From an uncultured Alistipes sp. (lineage in GTDB: Bacteria > Bacteroidota > Bacteroidia > Bacteroidales > Rikenellaceae), in NCBI GenBank assembly GCA_944321185.1, contig CALUKH010000003.1, positions 92,182 to 156,181 of the forward strand: DNA of 64,000 nucleotides, written 5' to 3'. Below the pieces are notes generated by a model that was given only the letters and a program-made list of their open reading frames with translations, was not told where the DNA came from and made no database searches. A program made the position numbers and the translations under genes. Below are positions 1 through 7,649 of this stretch, piece by piece (within the stretch, counting starts at the first letter, position 1; the number at the start of each line of letters is the position of its first letter).

Positions 1-403
1 TGAGAAGACGCTGCGGGCATTCGGCGCTACGGCCGGTTTTCTGGGGCTTCCGGGCGACGATACACCGCCGTCGCGCTTCGTGCGTGCGGCCTTCTTCCGC
101 GCTACGGCGCCGCAGCGGGCTACGGCCTTCGCCACCGTGCAGGAGTGTTTCCACCTGCTGAACAATTTCGACGTGCCGATCGGTCTGGAGCATCCCGCCG
201 GTGAGTGTCCCGATATCCCGAGCGCCACGCAGTGGACCTCGGCCATCGACCTCACGCACCGCGTGGTCTACTACAAGACGGCCTACAACAATACGATCCG
301 TTCGATCGATCTGTCGCAGATCGACTTCGGAAAGGTCCGCTACCAAGTACATCCGCTCGACCGCGAGCCCGTGCAGCCCGTCGAGCGGATCACGGTGCGA
401 TAG
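1..403 (+). CDS. Choloylglycine hydrolase / penicillin V acylase family amidase, C-terminal part
   Basis: The 5' end lies outside the window; the open frame begins at base 2 and gives 133 residues before TAG. The conserved C-terminal end of linear amide C-N hydrolases (Ntn fold; bile salt hydrolase / penicillin V acylase) is recognisable: a GLPGDDTPPSRFVRA stretch, then a helix with ECFHLLNNFDVPIG and the final strands with TQWTSAIDLTHRVVYYKTAYN. The catalytic N-terminal Cys is not in view, so bile-salt versus acyl-homoserine/penicillin specificity cannot be judged. In gut Bacteroidota such enzymes are usually exported and may deconjugate bile salts; here that is inference. No terminator is obvious downstream, only a short GC-rich repeat. 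Confidence 0.8.
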   Translation, partial: EKTLRAFGATAGFLGLPGDDTPPSRFVRAAFFRATAPQRATAFATVQECFHLLNNFDVPIGLEHPAGECPDIPSATQWTSAIDLTHRVVYYKTAYNNTIRSIDLSQIDFGKVRYQVHPLDREPVQPVERITVR

Positions 404-424
404 GCAGCCTGGGCCCGACGCGCA

Positions 425-475
425 CGGCAGCCCGGCGCGCACGGCAGCCCGGCACAAACGGCAGCTCGGCACAAA
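425..475. repeat. Three tandem copies of a 17-bp GC-rich unit
   Basis: Units start at 425, 442 and 459. Copies 2 and 3 differ at one base and copy 1 at three positions. Each begins CGGCAGCYCGGC. It lies between two convergent genes and has no evident coding role. Confidence 0.75.
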
Positions 476-516
476 CGGCGAATGGACGGTCTGCGGCCGG
501 TTGGCGGGCGGATCGG

Positions 517-882
517 TTACTTGCGGAAGATGAAGTAGACGGCCATGATCAGGCAGATGAATCCGGCCAGATGGTTCCAGCGCAGCGTGTCGGACTTCAT
601 GAAGACCAGCGCGAAGATGGTGAAGACCGAGAGCGAGACGACCTCCTGAATGACCTTCAGCTCCCAGATGGAGAAGGGGCCTCCGAATTCGGCCGAACCG
701 ATGCGGTTGGCCGGCACCTGGAAGCAGTATTCGAAGAGGGCGACACCCCAGCTCATGAGGACAATCAGCATGAGGCTGAAGCGTTCGAGGCGTGATTTGA
801 AGGCGATTTGCCCGTACCAGGCCAGCGTCATGAAGGCGTTGGAGATGACGAGCAGCGAGACGGTGGCAATTCCCCGGAACAT
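517..882 (-). CDS. DUF486 (DMT-like) small membrane protein
   Basis: 121 residues, matching the usual length of DUF486 proteins (about 110-120). Four hydrophobic helices are visible: near residues 3-20, 35-52, 68-88 and 98-118. The conserved pattern includes NAFMTLAWYGQ, FEYCFQVPANRIG and FSIWELKVIQEV, which is typical of the family. The open frame extends 28 codons further upstream, but the ATG at 882 was chosen because a TAATTTTG promoter box lies at 907-914, inside the longer frame, and because the extension is not hydrophobic or conserved in character. Function is unknown; distant relationship to drug/metabolite transporters is family knowledge only. Confidence 0.85.
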   Translation of the reverse strand: MFRGIATVSLLVISNAFMTLAWYGQIAFKSRLERFSLMLIVLMSWGVALFEYCFQVPANRIGSAEFGGPFSIWELKVIQEVVSLSVFTIFALVFMKSDTLRWNHLAGFICLIMAVYFIFRK

Positions 883-906
883 ATCGATTCTGTTTTGAAA
901 GCGGCG

Positions 907-914
907 CAAAATTA
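907..914 (-). promoter_or_regulatory. Bacteroidota -7 box for the DUF486 gene
   Basis: TAATTTTG on the minus strand, 24 bases before the chosen ATG; fits TAnnTTTG. No convincing -33 element. Confidence 0.55.
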
Positions 915-948
915 GCGATTTTTTCGCAATGCCGCATCGTCTGCACAC

Positions 949-986
949 GAAAACGCACATTTCCATCTTGGGAATGTGCGTTTTTT
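949..986 (-). terminator. Hairpin terminator downstream of the HAD gene
   Basis: AACGCACATT pairs with AATGTGCGTT around a short loop, with A/T runs on both sides, so it can act for the minus-strand HAD gene ending at 1025. Confidence 0.7.
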
Positions 987-1024
987 CGGCGTTTGTCCGC
1001 GGGGGGCGATGCCTGGGGCCGGGG

Positions 1025-1684
1025 TCAGGCCAGCAGCGCGTCGAGATCCTTCAGGTCGGCGAACGTCTCGATCACCAGGTCGGCATCGGTTTCGCGTTCC
1101 AACACTTCCCGAGGCAGCGTCGTAGCCAGCGCCACGACCCGTCCGGCTCCGGCCCGACGGGCCGCTTCGATACCTGCCTTGGCATCCTCGAAGACCACGC
1201 ATTCGGCGGGATCGGTCCCGACAGCCGCGGCCGCCGTGAGGTAGATCTCCGGATCGGGCTTGCAGCGGGTGACCATGTCGCCCGAGATGCGGGCCTCGAA
1301 CCACTTGCCGATGGCGCACTTCTCCAGCACGAACTCGACGTTGGCACGGCATCCCGACGATCCCACGGCACAGTGTACCCCGGCCGCATGCAACCGTTCG
1401 AGCAGTTCGACGAGGCCTCGCACGGGGCGGATCTCCGGTGCGTAGATCTGGCGGTAGATGGCCTCCTTTTCGTCGGCCAGGGCCGCGATCCCCTTCGTGC
1501 GGATCACCTCCTCGGGCATGATCAGCCGCATGATGTCGTCGTTGCCCATGCCGTAGGCCTGGCTGAGGCGTTGTTTCCAGTCGTGGACGCCGTAGCGTGC
1601 GCAGAAGATTTCGAAGGCCCGGATGTGGGCCGAAGTGTTGTCGACCAGGGTGCCGTCCATGTCGAACAGAGCCGCTTTTTTCAT
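1025..1684 (-). CDS. HAD-superfamily phosphatase, beta-phosphoglucomutase-like
   Basis: 219 residues. The start at 1684 gives MKKAALFDMDGTLVDN, with the HAD nucleophile Asp8 and general acid Asp10 of the DxDxT/V motif close to the N terminus. Motif II is at SSG (near residue 105), and the last acidic motif is VFEDAKAGIEAA. The helical cap between motifs I and II marks subclass I. The family includes beta-phosphoglucomutase, phosphoglycolate phosphatase and many sugar-phosphate phosphatases; substrate cannot be assigned. An upstream in-frame start at 1732 would place the TATCTTTG promoter box inside the gene, so it was rejected. Confidence 0.85.
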   Translation of the reverse strand: MKKAALFDMDGTLVDNTSAHIRAFEIFCARYGVHDWKQRLSQAYGMGNDDIMRLIMPEEVIRTKGIAALADEKEAIYRQIYAPEIRPVRGLVELLERLHAAGVHCAVGSSGCRANVEFVLEKCAIGKWFEARISGDMVTRCKPDPEIYLTAAAAVGTDPAECVVFEDAKAGIEAARRAGAGRVVALATTLPREVLERETDADLVIETFADLKDLDALLA

Positions 1685-1707
1685 CGTGGTGTTGGATTTT
1701 TGTGCCC

Positions 1708-1715
1708 CAAAGATA
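1708..1715 (-). promoter_or_regulatory. -7 box TATCTTTG for the HAD gene
   Basis: Perfect TAnnTTTG on the minus strand, 23 bases before the ATG at 1684. Confidence 0.65.
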
Positions 1716-1756
1716 CGCAAAATCTCCGACACCTGTGCGGCTGCTGTCCGTACGGA

Positions 1757-4246
1757 TCAGAATTTGATCTGAATGCCGAGATTTACGGCGAAGTTCCGGG
1801 CCTTGATGCCGGGTTCCGGCTGGCGGTGGGTCAGTCGCCAGAGGCAGTCCACGCGGAAGATCCGGAAGATGTTCTCCACTCCGAATCCCGCCTCGACGTA
1901 GGGATCCCGCACCGTCGACATGCCCGCCGGGAAGAGCAGCGGGGCTCCCGAACCGACCAGCGAGCCGTTGTTCCGGTCGCTGAGTGTTCCCCAGACCCCC
2001 TTGCAGACCAGCACCTCACGCCACTTGAGGCGTTTGATGAGCGGCAGCCGTCCGAGCAGCAGTCCGTTGAAGTGGTGCTCCCAGAACCACGACACCCACG
2101 TATCCGATGCGAATTCGTAGTAGTTCATGCACGAATAGGTGTGCGGATCGTAGAAGTAGGTGCCGTTCCCTTCGTGGAGCTTGAGCAGCGGGTAGGGGAC
2201 CTGTCCGAAGATGTGGCCGCCCTGGAGGCTGATCTTCGAGTAGCCGATCGGCGGGAGATTGACCCGGTAGCGGAGGTCTCCCACCAGGGCGTAATACTCC
2301 CGGCTACCGGGCAGCAGGTCGGGAAGGCCGGCTACGAAGGTCAGCGCCACGACCGGATAGGGCGATCCGAGATACTTCTTGTCGAAGGGCTGGCGGTAGA
2401 CGGCCTCGTTCTTCGACAGGCGGATGCCGACCTGCACCGTCGCATCGTTGATCGCGCGGATCGGACCCTGGCCGGGTTGGATCATCGGGACGTAGCGGTT
2501 GCCGTGGATGTGCTGCATCCGCATGCCGACCGTGGTGCTGATGCCTTGCCGCCACTCGTGTTCGTAGGTGGCCTCGCCGCGGTCGACGATCGAGAGCCGC
2601 TGGTCGCCGCGCGAAAGAATCGACGTGAAGATGCTGTTTTCGGTGAGCAGGTTGTGACCGGCGCCGAGCTGGATGAGGTCGTGACGCGCCGCGAAGGTCA
2701 GCTTGCGGGTCAGCCGCCGGTTGAAGGCCAGTTCGAGCATGCCGCCGCCCTTGAAGTGTTCGTCGCGCGTGCCGTAGGCGACGTATCCGCCCAGGCGCAC
2801 CGTGCGGCTGACGGCCGGCGTCGTGCGCAGCCCCACCTGCATGCGAAGGCCCTCGGCATCGTTGAAACTCAGCAGTTTGTGATAGGGTCCCACGCCGATG
2901 TATTTCGTGTTCCAGTAGCCGCCCAGGATGGTATTGATGATCGTGTAGATGTTGCGGTAGAGCGGCACCTGCTTCACCGAGTCGACCATGCGGTAGATCT
3001 GCCGTTCGCGGTCGGTGAGCCTGTAGGGGCGGATCGTCTCCCAGTAGGCCTCGGAGACGTTGCCGGGCTCCTGCTCCTCGACGACGACGTTGTTGTCCAT
3101 GCGCAGGATCTCGTCCGGAATCGGCTGCCCGATCTGCGGGTCGGAGTAGATCACCTCGCGCGTGCCGAGGAACGAGGTGAGTTTCGACGAATCGGCCTCC
3201 GAGATCGAGAATTCGGCCGAGACGCGGTCGCGGGCCCGGAACCACCGTCCGTCGGGCAGCCGCTGGTTCTCACACTCGAGCACCAGGTGGCGTACCCAGT
3301 TGACGTTCGTGCCGCGGGGCATGCGGGCCGTGGCCGATTCGAGGGCATAGCTGGCCGAATCGATGTTCACCTCACCGTCGAGCACCGGCGTAGCCAGCCG
3401 TTTGGGGTGGAAGCGGATCTTGTAGATCTTGCGACCTTCGTGGAGGGTGCTGTCGACCAGAAAGTAGTTGTAGAAAGCGCGTCCGCTCTCGGAGAGCGGG
3501 CTGGCGAACCGCGAGTTGAACAGCGCGATGTAGTTGTCGTAGAAGTTCACGTCGCCGTGCATCCCGCCGGTGAACTGCGCCACGGCGATGTTGTTGTTGA
3601 CCCCCGAGACGCGGCTGGCACGGATCACCTCGCGTTTGAATTCCGGGCGGCGGCTCCGGTAGAGATCGGCCGTCGATTCGGCGATCATGGCCGGAAGATA
3701 GGCCTGCCCGGTGAGTGCCGAGGTGTCCATGTAGTTGAAAATGAATCCGAAATTGCGTTGCAGACGGCGGTTGCGGAACTCGGGCCGGATGTTCGTCAGA
3801 TCGAGCTCCATCTTCGTATAGGTCCGGCAATGGTAGCTTTCGTGACGGTCCGGGTCGTTGCGCGACCGGTTGCGGATGACCCCGTCGAGAATCGGGAAGG
3901 CGGGGTTCTCACCCGGGGTGATGACCACCTGTCCGATGTCGAACTCGACGCTCCGCAGGCGGAAGTCCACCCGGTTGAAAATCCCCTGCGTTACGGGTTT
4001 TGTTGCGGTGGCGTAGCCGACCATCGAGGCCTGCACGCAGCTGACCGTGTCACGGGTTTCGAGCGAATAGATGCCCTGCTCGTCGGTGGTGATGCCGACG
4101 GTCGTGCCGGGGAATACCACACTGACGAACGACAGCGGGTTTCCGTCGTCATCGGTCACTTGTCCTCTCACGCGGGTTGTCTGGGCCATGGCCCCTGCCG
4201 TCGCAAAGAGGACGTGCAGCAACCCGAAAATCATTCTCCGTACCAT
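1757..4246 (-). CDS. DUF5686 outer membrane protein with carboxypeptidase-regulatory-like N-domain
   Basis: 829 residues from the ATG at 4246. A signal peptide of about 22 residues ends GAMAQ. Residues about 25-110 form a carboxypeptidase-D-regulatory-like beta-sandwich (VRGQVTDDDGNPLSFVSVVFPGT...GITTDEQGIYSL), the domain that precedes many Bacteroidota TonB-linked receptors. The remainder matches DUF5686, a predicted outer membrane beta-barrel without a TonB plug; many alternating aromatic strands and the final IQIKF strand support this. Function is unknown. The -7 box at 4254-4261 is so close that an internal ATG at 4234 (signal peptide beginning MIFGLLHVLF) is an equally good start. Divergent from ybaK. 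Confidence 0.8.
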   Translation of the reverse strand: MVRRMIFGLLHVLFATAGAMAQTTRVRGQVTDDDGNPLSFVSVVFPGTTVGITTDEQGIYSLETRDTVSCVQASMVGYATATKPVTQGIFNRVDFRLRSVEFDIGQVVITPGENPAFPILDGVIRNRSRNDPDRHESYHCRTYTKMELDLTNIRPEFRNRRLQRNFGFIFNYMDTSALTGQAYLPAMIAESTADLYRSRRPEFKREVIRASRVSGVNNNIAVAQFTGGMHGDVNFYDNYIALFNSRFASPLSESGRAFYNYFLVDSTLHEGRKIYKIRFHPKRLATPVLDGEVNIDSASYALESATARMPRGTNVNWVRHLVLECENQRLPDGRWFRARDRVSAEFSISEADSSKLTSFLGTREVIYSDPQIGQPIPDEILRMDNNVVVEEQEPGNVSEAYWETIRPYRLTDRERQIYRMVDSVKQVPLYRNIYTIINTILGGYWNTKYIGVGPYHKLLSFNDAEGLRMQVGLRTTPAVSRTVRLGGYVAYGTRDEHFKGGGMLELAFNRRLTRKLTFAARHDLIQLGAGHNLLTENSIFTSILSRGDQRLSIVDRGEATYEHEWRQGISTTVGMRMQHIHGNRYVPMIQPGQGPIRAINDATVQVGIRLSKNEAVYRQPFDKKYLGSPYPVVALTFVAGLPDLLPGSREYYALVGDLRYRVNLPPIGYSKISLQGGHIFGQVPYPLLKLHEGNGTYFYDPHTYSCMNYYEFASDTWVSWFWEHHFNGLLLGRLPLIKRLKWREVLVCKGVWGTLSDRNNGSLVGSGAPLLFPAGMSTVRDPYVEAGFGVENIFRIFRVDCLWRLTHRQPEPGIKARNFAVNLGIQIKF

Positions 4247-4253
4247 ACGGTGG

Positions 4254-4261
4254 CAAATGTA
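4254..4261 (-). promoter_or_regulatory. -7 box TACATTTG for the DUF5686 gene
   Basis: Perfect TAnnTTTG only 7 bases before the ATG at 4246 and 19 before the one at 4234; implies a very short or absent leader. Confidence 0.55.
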
Positions 4262-4292
4262 GCAAAAAAGTTCAATTTCCAAGAAATTAAGC

Positions 4293-4300
4293 TACCTTTG
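4293..4300 (+). promoter_or_regulatory. -7 box TACCTTTG for ybaK
   Basis: Perfect TAnnTTTG, 30 bases before the ybaK ATG, in a divergent arrangement with the DUF5686 promoter. Confidence 0.65.
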
Positions 4301-4330
4301 CGGCAAAACGGTTGAAAATAATGACAGGTT

Positions 4331-4834
4331 ATGGCACACGGCAAGACTGAGAAGATTGAAAAGACCAATGCGGCACGGTTGCTCGACCGTGCGAAAATCG
4401 CCTACGAACTGGTTCCCTACGAGGTCGACGAGCAGAATCTGGCGGCCACGCACGTTGCCGAACAGTTGGGCGAGGATATTTCGACGGTCTACAAGACGTT
4501 GGTGCTCAAGGGCGACCGGACGGGCTATTTCGTCTGTGTGGTGCCGGGCGACCACGAGGTTGATCTGAAGGCGGCGGCCCGTGTCTCGGGCAACAAGAAG
4601 GTCGATCTGATTCCGATGAAGGAGCTGTTGCCCGTGACGGGTTACATCCGGGGCGGCTGTTCGCCCGTGGGCATGAAGAAGGCCTTCCCGACCTACATTC
4701 ACGCTGCGGCCGAGGAGTTGCCGTTTATCTATATCAGTGCAGGGGTTCGGGGGCTTCAGTTGCGCGTTGCCCCGAAGGAGCTGGCTACGTATGTACGGGC
4801 GACGTTTGCCCAGATCAGCAAGCCCATGGATTAG
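4331..4834 (+). CDS. ybaK: Cys-tRNA(Pro)/Cys-tRNA(Cys) deacylase YbaK
   Basis: 167 residues, the usual length. YbaK trans-editing proteins hydrolyse Cys-tRNA(Pro) mischarged by prolyl-tRNA synthetase. Visible hallmarks are the conserved Lys55 in STVYKTLVLKG, the VVPGDHEVDLKAAAR strand-helix, and the GYIRGGCSPVGMKK loop near residues 106-119 that lines the active site. The C terminus (ISAGVRGLQLRVAP) is also family-typical. It is transcribed alone from the 4293 promoter and converges on cdaA, with a 70-bp tandem-repeat array in between. Confidence 0.93.
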   Translation: MAHGKTEKIEKTNAARLLDRAKIAYELVPYEVDEQNLAATHVAEQLGEDISTVYKTLVLKGDRTGYFVCVVPGDHEVDLKAAARVSGNKKVDLIPMKELLPVTGYIRGGCSPVGMKKAFPTYIHAAAEELPFIYISAGVRGLQLRVAPKELATYVRATFAQISKPMD

Positions 4835-4850
4835 AAATTGGAGGGCGCAG

Positions 4851-5117
4851 GCGGGGTTGGAAACCTGTTGAGGCACCATCGCCCCTGAAACCGGCTTCTT
4901 AAGCCGGGTCGAGGCGTCGGCGAGGATTGGAAACCTGTTGAGGCACCATCGCCCCTGAAACCGGCTTCTTAAGCCGGGTTGAGGCGCCGGCAAGGATTGG
5001 AAACCTATTGAGATTTTATCGCCCCTGAAACCGACTTCTTAAGCTGGGTTGAGGCGCCGGCGAGGATTGGAAACCTGTTGAGATTTCATCGCCCCTGAAA
5101 CCGGCTTCTTAAGCCGG
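4851..5117. repeat. Four tandem copies of a 70-bp unit, one hairpin per unit
   Basis: Units begin at 4851, 4921, 4991 and 5061 (last one partial, running to 5117), an exact 70-bp spacing. Each carries CGCCCCTGAAACCG and an inverted repeat CCGGCTT-CTT-AAGCCGG (7-bp stem, 3-base loop). The stem is perfect in copies 1, 2 and 4 and weakened in copy 3. Copies 1 and 2 share one variant of the middle segment (GAGGCACCATC), copies 3 and 4 another (GAGATTTYATC). The array fills the whole space between two convergent genes; it is not a CRISPR because the complete unit is repeated with no variable spacers. Confidence 0.93.
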
Positions 5118-5125
5118 AGCCGGGG

Positions 5126-5929
5126 TTATTCGGCGACCTCCTTGTCGCGGGAACGCTTGCGCGAATTGATGGTCAGATAACGCTGCAGGGTCTGTTGCAG
5201 ACGGGCCGGATCGAGATGCTGACGAATCTCTCCGCCCTGGGCGATGGCGATTTCACCGGTCTCCTCCGATACGACCACGATGATGGCATCCGAGATTTCA
5301 CTCATGCCGATGGCGGCACGGTGACGGGTTCCGAACTCCTTCGGGACGTCACTCTGCGTGACGGGCAGGATGCACTTGGCAGCCACGATGCGGTCGCCCT
5401 CGATCAGTACGGCGCCGTCGTGCAACGGGGCATTCTTGAAGAAGATGTTCTTGAGTAGCGGCGTCGAGACCTTGGCATCGAGCGCAATGCCCCCTTCGGC
5501 GATCAGACGCAGGTCGCTCTGCTGTCCGATGACGATCAGTGCGCCGGTCTTCGTTTCGGCCATCTCGCGGCAGGCCGTCACGATCGGCGCGATGTTCGTC
5601 TGTACGGGATCCTCGCCCGAGGAGAAGATCCGCGTGATGAAGTTGAAGTGCTTCTGCCGCATGCCGATCATCTGCAGGAAACGCCGCAGCTCGGGCTGGA
5701 AGACGATGATCAGCGCGATGGCGCCCACCGAGATCAACTGCCCGAGGATGGTCGAGAGCAGCTCCATGTTCAGCGTGCGGACGACGACCCACAGCAGATA
5801 CACGGCGATGATTCCCGAGAGGATATAGGGGGCATTGGTGCCCTTGGTCATGCGGTAGATCCAGTACATGATCAGGGCCACGAGGATGATGTCTATCAGA
5901 TCGACGAACGTAAACGGAACGAATCCCAT
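5126..5929 (-). CDS. cdaA: Diadenylate cyclase CdaA (c-di-AMP synthase)
   Basis: 267 residues. Makes c-di-AMP from two ATP at the inner membrane. Three N-terminal membrane helices (about 8-25, 33-50 and 58-77) are followed by the DAC (DisA_N) domain with both signature motifs: DGA at 171-173 and RHR at 202-204, within GTRHRAAIGMSE. Length and layout are those of the CdaA class rather than DisA. In many Bacteroidota cdaA sits beside folP; here folP is 14 kb away and a YbbR-like protein (19233-19631), the relative of the CdaA partner CdaR, is next to it. Own promoter at 5968-5975. Confidence 0.95.
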   Translation of the reverse strand: MGFVPFTFVDLIDIILVALIMYWIYRMTKGTNAPYILSGIIAVYLLWVVVRTLNMELLSTILGQLISVGAIALIIVFQPELRRFLQMIGMRQKHFNFITRIFSSGEDPVQTNIAPIVTACREMAETKTGALIVIGQQSDLRLIAEGGIALDAKVSTPLLKNIFFKNAPLHDGAVLIEGDRIVAAKCILPVTQSDVPKEFGTRHRAAIGMSEISDAIIVVVSEETGEIAIAQGGEIRQHLDPARLQQTLQRYLTINSRKRSRDKEVAE

Positions 5930-5967
5930 TGCAGACGGAATTTAATCAGGTATCGGTGTTGACAGCG

Positions 5968-5975
5968 CAAATGTA
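5968..5975 (-). promoter_or_regulatory. -7 box TACATTTG for cdaA
   Basis: Perfect TAnnTTTG on the minus strand, 38 bases before the cdaA ATG and immediately downstream of the terminator of the preceding gene. Confidence 0.65.
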
Positions 5976-5982
5976 TGAAAAA

Positions 5983-6016
5983 AAACCGACTTCCATTCTT
6001 TGTGGAAGCCGGTTTT
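5983..6016 (-). terminator. Hairpin terminator of the OmpH-like gene
   Basis: Minus-strand stem AACCGGCTTCCA / TGGAAGTCGGTT (one G-U pair), 7-base loop, followed by a run of T. It separates the OmpH-like gene from cdaA. Confidence 0.8.
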
Positions 6017-6035
6017 TTGTTCCCTGCGGACCGGA

Positions 6036-6623
6036 CTACTTCTTGGCCTCCTTCTGATCGGCGGCGTAGAGTTCGTTGACCTTGGCCAGGATGGCGGGGG
6101 TGATGTCGAGCGTCGAGTCGGCATCGATCAGCGCCGAGGCATTGATGATGAGTTTGTACTTGCCGTCGGCATTGATCTCCTTGACGGCGCGGTGGAGCAG
6201 ATCCTGGGCGCGGTTCGTGAAGACGTAGTTCTCTTCGTCGAGGGTTTGGGCCTCTTTCTGGGCATTGGCCTGGTAGGAGGCTACCTTCTTCTGGATGCTC
6301 TCCTGCTGGGCCTGGGCGTCACGCGTGGTGATCAGGCCCTTCTCGAACTTCTCCTGCAGCTGGGCGGCTTCGGCCTGGAGGCTCTGTTCGCGTTGAGCCC
6401 AGCTCTTCTGAGCCTTCTGGGTCTTCTCCTGCAGAGCGACGCCCTCCTTCTGGAAGAGGTCGCACTGGGCCAGAACGGCCTCGACCTGTATGTAGGCGAT
6501 GTCGCTGGAGACGACCTCCTGGGCGGGAGTGGTGCCTGCTGCCTCGGACTGTTCCGCGGTTTTCGTACCGCAGGCCGCGAAGAGGAGAGCCGCAGCCAAT
6601 ACCGGGAATAGCGTTTTTTTCAT
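6036..6623 (-). CDS. OmpH/Skp-family periplasmic chaperone-like lipoprotein
   Basis: 195 residues. The N terminus has a lipoprotein signal (MKKTLFPVLAAALLFAACGT, lipobox LFAAC, acyl Cys18), so it is probably membrane-tethered rather than a soluble Skp. A disordered T/A-rich linker follows, then the OmpH layout: a short strand IAYIQVEAVLAQ, a long Q/E/K-rich coiled coil (about 65-135) forming the tentacle, and a C-terminal YKLIINAS...DSTLDITPAILAKVNE that returns to the base. Skp-like proteins hold unfolded outer membrane proteins in the periplasm. The lipid anchor is a common Bacteroidota variation. Divergent from ruvA. Confidence 0.85.
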   Translation of the reverse strand: MKKTLFPVLAAALLFAACGTKTAEQSEAAGTTPAQEVVSSDIAYIQVEAVLAQCDLFQKEGVALQEKTQKAQKSWAQREQSLQAEAAQLQEKFEKGLITTRDAQAQQESIQKKVASYQANAQKEAQTLDEENYVFTNRAQDLLHRAVKEINADGKYKLIINASALIDADSTLDITPAILAKVNELYAADQKEAKK

Positions 6624-6664
6624 TTGTTACGTAGTGTTTGGTTAAATATTCTGCATTTGAATCA

Positions 6665-6672
6665 CAAAGGTA
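6665..6672 (-). promoter_or_regulatory. -7 box TACCTTTG for the OmpH-like gene
   Basis: Perfect TAnnTTTG, 41 bases before the ATG at 6623. Confidence 0.6.
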
Positions 6673-6684
6673 AAAAAAAATCTT

Positions 6685-6692
6685 TACTTTTG
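6685..6692 (+). promoter_or_regulatory. -7 box TACTTTTG, divergent, possibly for ruvA
   Basis: Perfect TAnnTTTG on the plus strand only 12 bases from the opposite-strand box; it would give a leader of about 155 bases for ruvA. Confidence 0.45.
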
Positions 6693-6855
6693 TTTTTCGG
6701 AAACGATTTTTATCACACGCAGCCGCCGAGCGGTGTCTGAAGGGATTCCGGGCCGGGGTCGCGAGCGGGGATGCCGCCGTGGAGCGAGGCTTCGGGACGG
6801 GGCGCGGCTGATGACGTAAGTGGCGGAGTGCGTGCGGAATTTACAAGCGAACAAC

Positions 6856-7443
6856 ATGTACGAATATATTCAGGGAACGGTTGCAGAAGTGGCCCCGGCC
6901 TATGCCGTGATTGATGTCGGCGGGGTGGGGTATTACCTGCACATTTCGTTGGAAACCTACACGGCCATCGAGCATGCCGCCCAGGCAAAGCTCTTTGTTC
7001 ATTATGTCGTCCGCGAGGATGCGCAGCTGCTCTACGGATTCTCGACCAAGGTCGAACGCGAACTGTTCCGGCTGCTGATCAGCGTGTCGGGTGTGGGCGG
7101 AAATACGGCGCGGATGATTCTTTCGACCTATTCGCCGCGCGAACTGCAGGGGATCATCTCGGCCGGGAATGCCGTGTTGCTGAAGAATGTCAAGGGGTTG
7201 GGGCTCAAGACGGCGCAGAAGATCATCGTCGAGCTGAGCGGCAAGCTCATGACGCTGGCCGTCGACGGGGAGAGTCAGCCCGCCGCAACGCCTGACGGAG
7301 GTGTGGTCGACGAGGCGCTCGAGGCGCTTGTCATGCTGGGGTTTGCCCGCGGCGTGGCCGAGAAGGCCGTGCGGGCGGTTGTGCGTGAAAGCCCGTCGGC
7401 ACCGGTCGAGGAGGTGGTCCGCATGGCCCTCAAGCGGCTGTGA
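6856..7443 (+). CDS. ruvA: Holliday junction branch migration protein RuvA
   Basis: 195 residues. RuvA binds four-way junctions and loads the RuvB helicase. Domain I (OB fold) starts MYEYIQGTVAEVAPAYAVIDVGGVGYYL. Domain II carries two helix-hairpin-helix motifs, ISVSGVGGNTARMIL (about 85-100) and NVKGLGLKTAQKIIVEL (about 118-135). Domain III (about 150-195) is the mobile RuvB-binding three-helix bundle (EALEALVMLGFA...EVVRMALKRL). An in-frame ATG at 6820 would add twelve unrelated residues; the ATG at 6856 gives the canonical N terminus. A GC hairpin with T-run follows at 7596. Confidence 0.96.
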   Translation: MYEYIQGTVAEVAPAYAVIDVGGVGYYLHISLETYTAIEHAAQAKLFVHYVVREDAQLLYGFSTKVERELFRLLISVSGVGGNTARMILSTYSPRELQGIISAGNAVLLKNVKGLGLKTAQKIIVELSGKLMTLAVDGESQPAATPDGGVVDEALEALVMLGFARGVAEKAVRAVVRESPSAPVEEVVRMALKRL

Positions 7444-7595
7444 GGCGCGGCTGGGGGGCCACATGGTCTTCCGGCGACAGTGAGGTGCCGGTTTCAGCTG
7501 ATTCTGTTTGCCGATGCGGAGAAATGGTCGAAAAGGCTCCAATCGTAGATTGAAAAGGTATATATATCATTTAAAACCCCAAATTATCGTGCTTG

Positions 7596-7616
7596 GCCTT
7601 GTTTGGCAAGGCTTTT
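7596..7616 (+). terminator. Small hairpin terminator downstream of ruvA
   Basis: GCCTTG-TTTGG-CAAGGC followed by TTTTG. It lies 150 bases after ruvA and directly before the promoter of the next small gene. Confidence 0.6.
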
Positions 7617-7628
7617 GTCTTAACTTTG
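7599..7628 (+). promoter_or_regulatory. Promoter of the 53-residue membrane protein gene
   Basis: -7 box TAACTTTG at 7621-7628; a TTG at 7599-7601 lies 19 bases upstream, although it sits inside the terminator hairpin. Confidence 0.6.
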
Positions 7629-7649
7629 TAACAGTTAATCAACAAAGTT

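Noticed and set aside
929-4315. 1128-codon plus-strand frame across the HAD and DUF5686 genes
   Set aside because: Antisense shadow of two well-supported genes; rich in Arg, Asp, His and Val in the manner of reverse-complement reads.
4851-5117. CRISPR array
   Set aside because: The full 70-bp unit is repeated without unique spacers and no cas genes are in the window.
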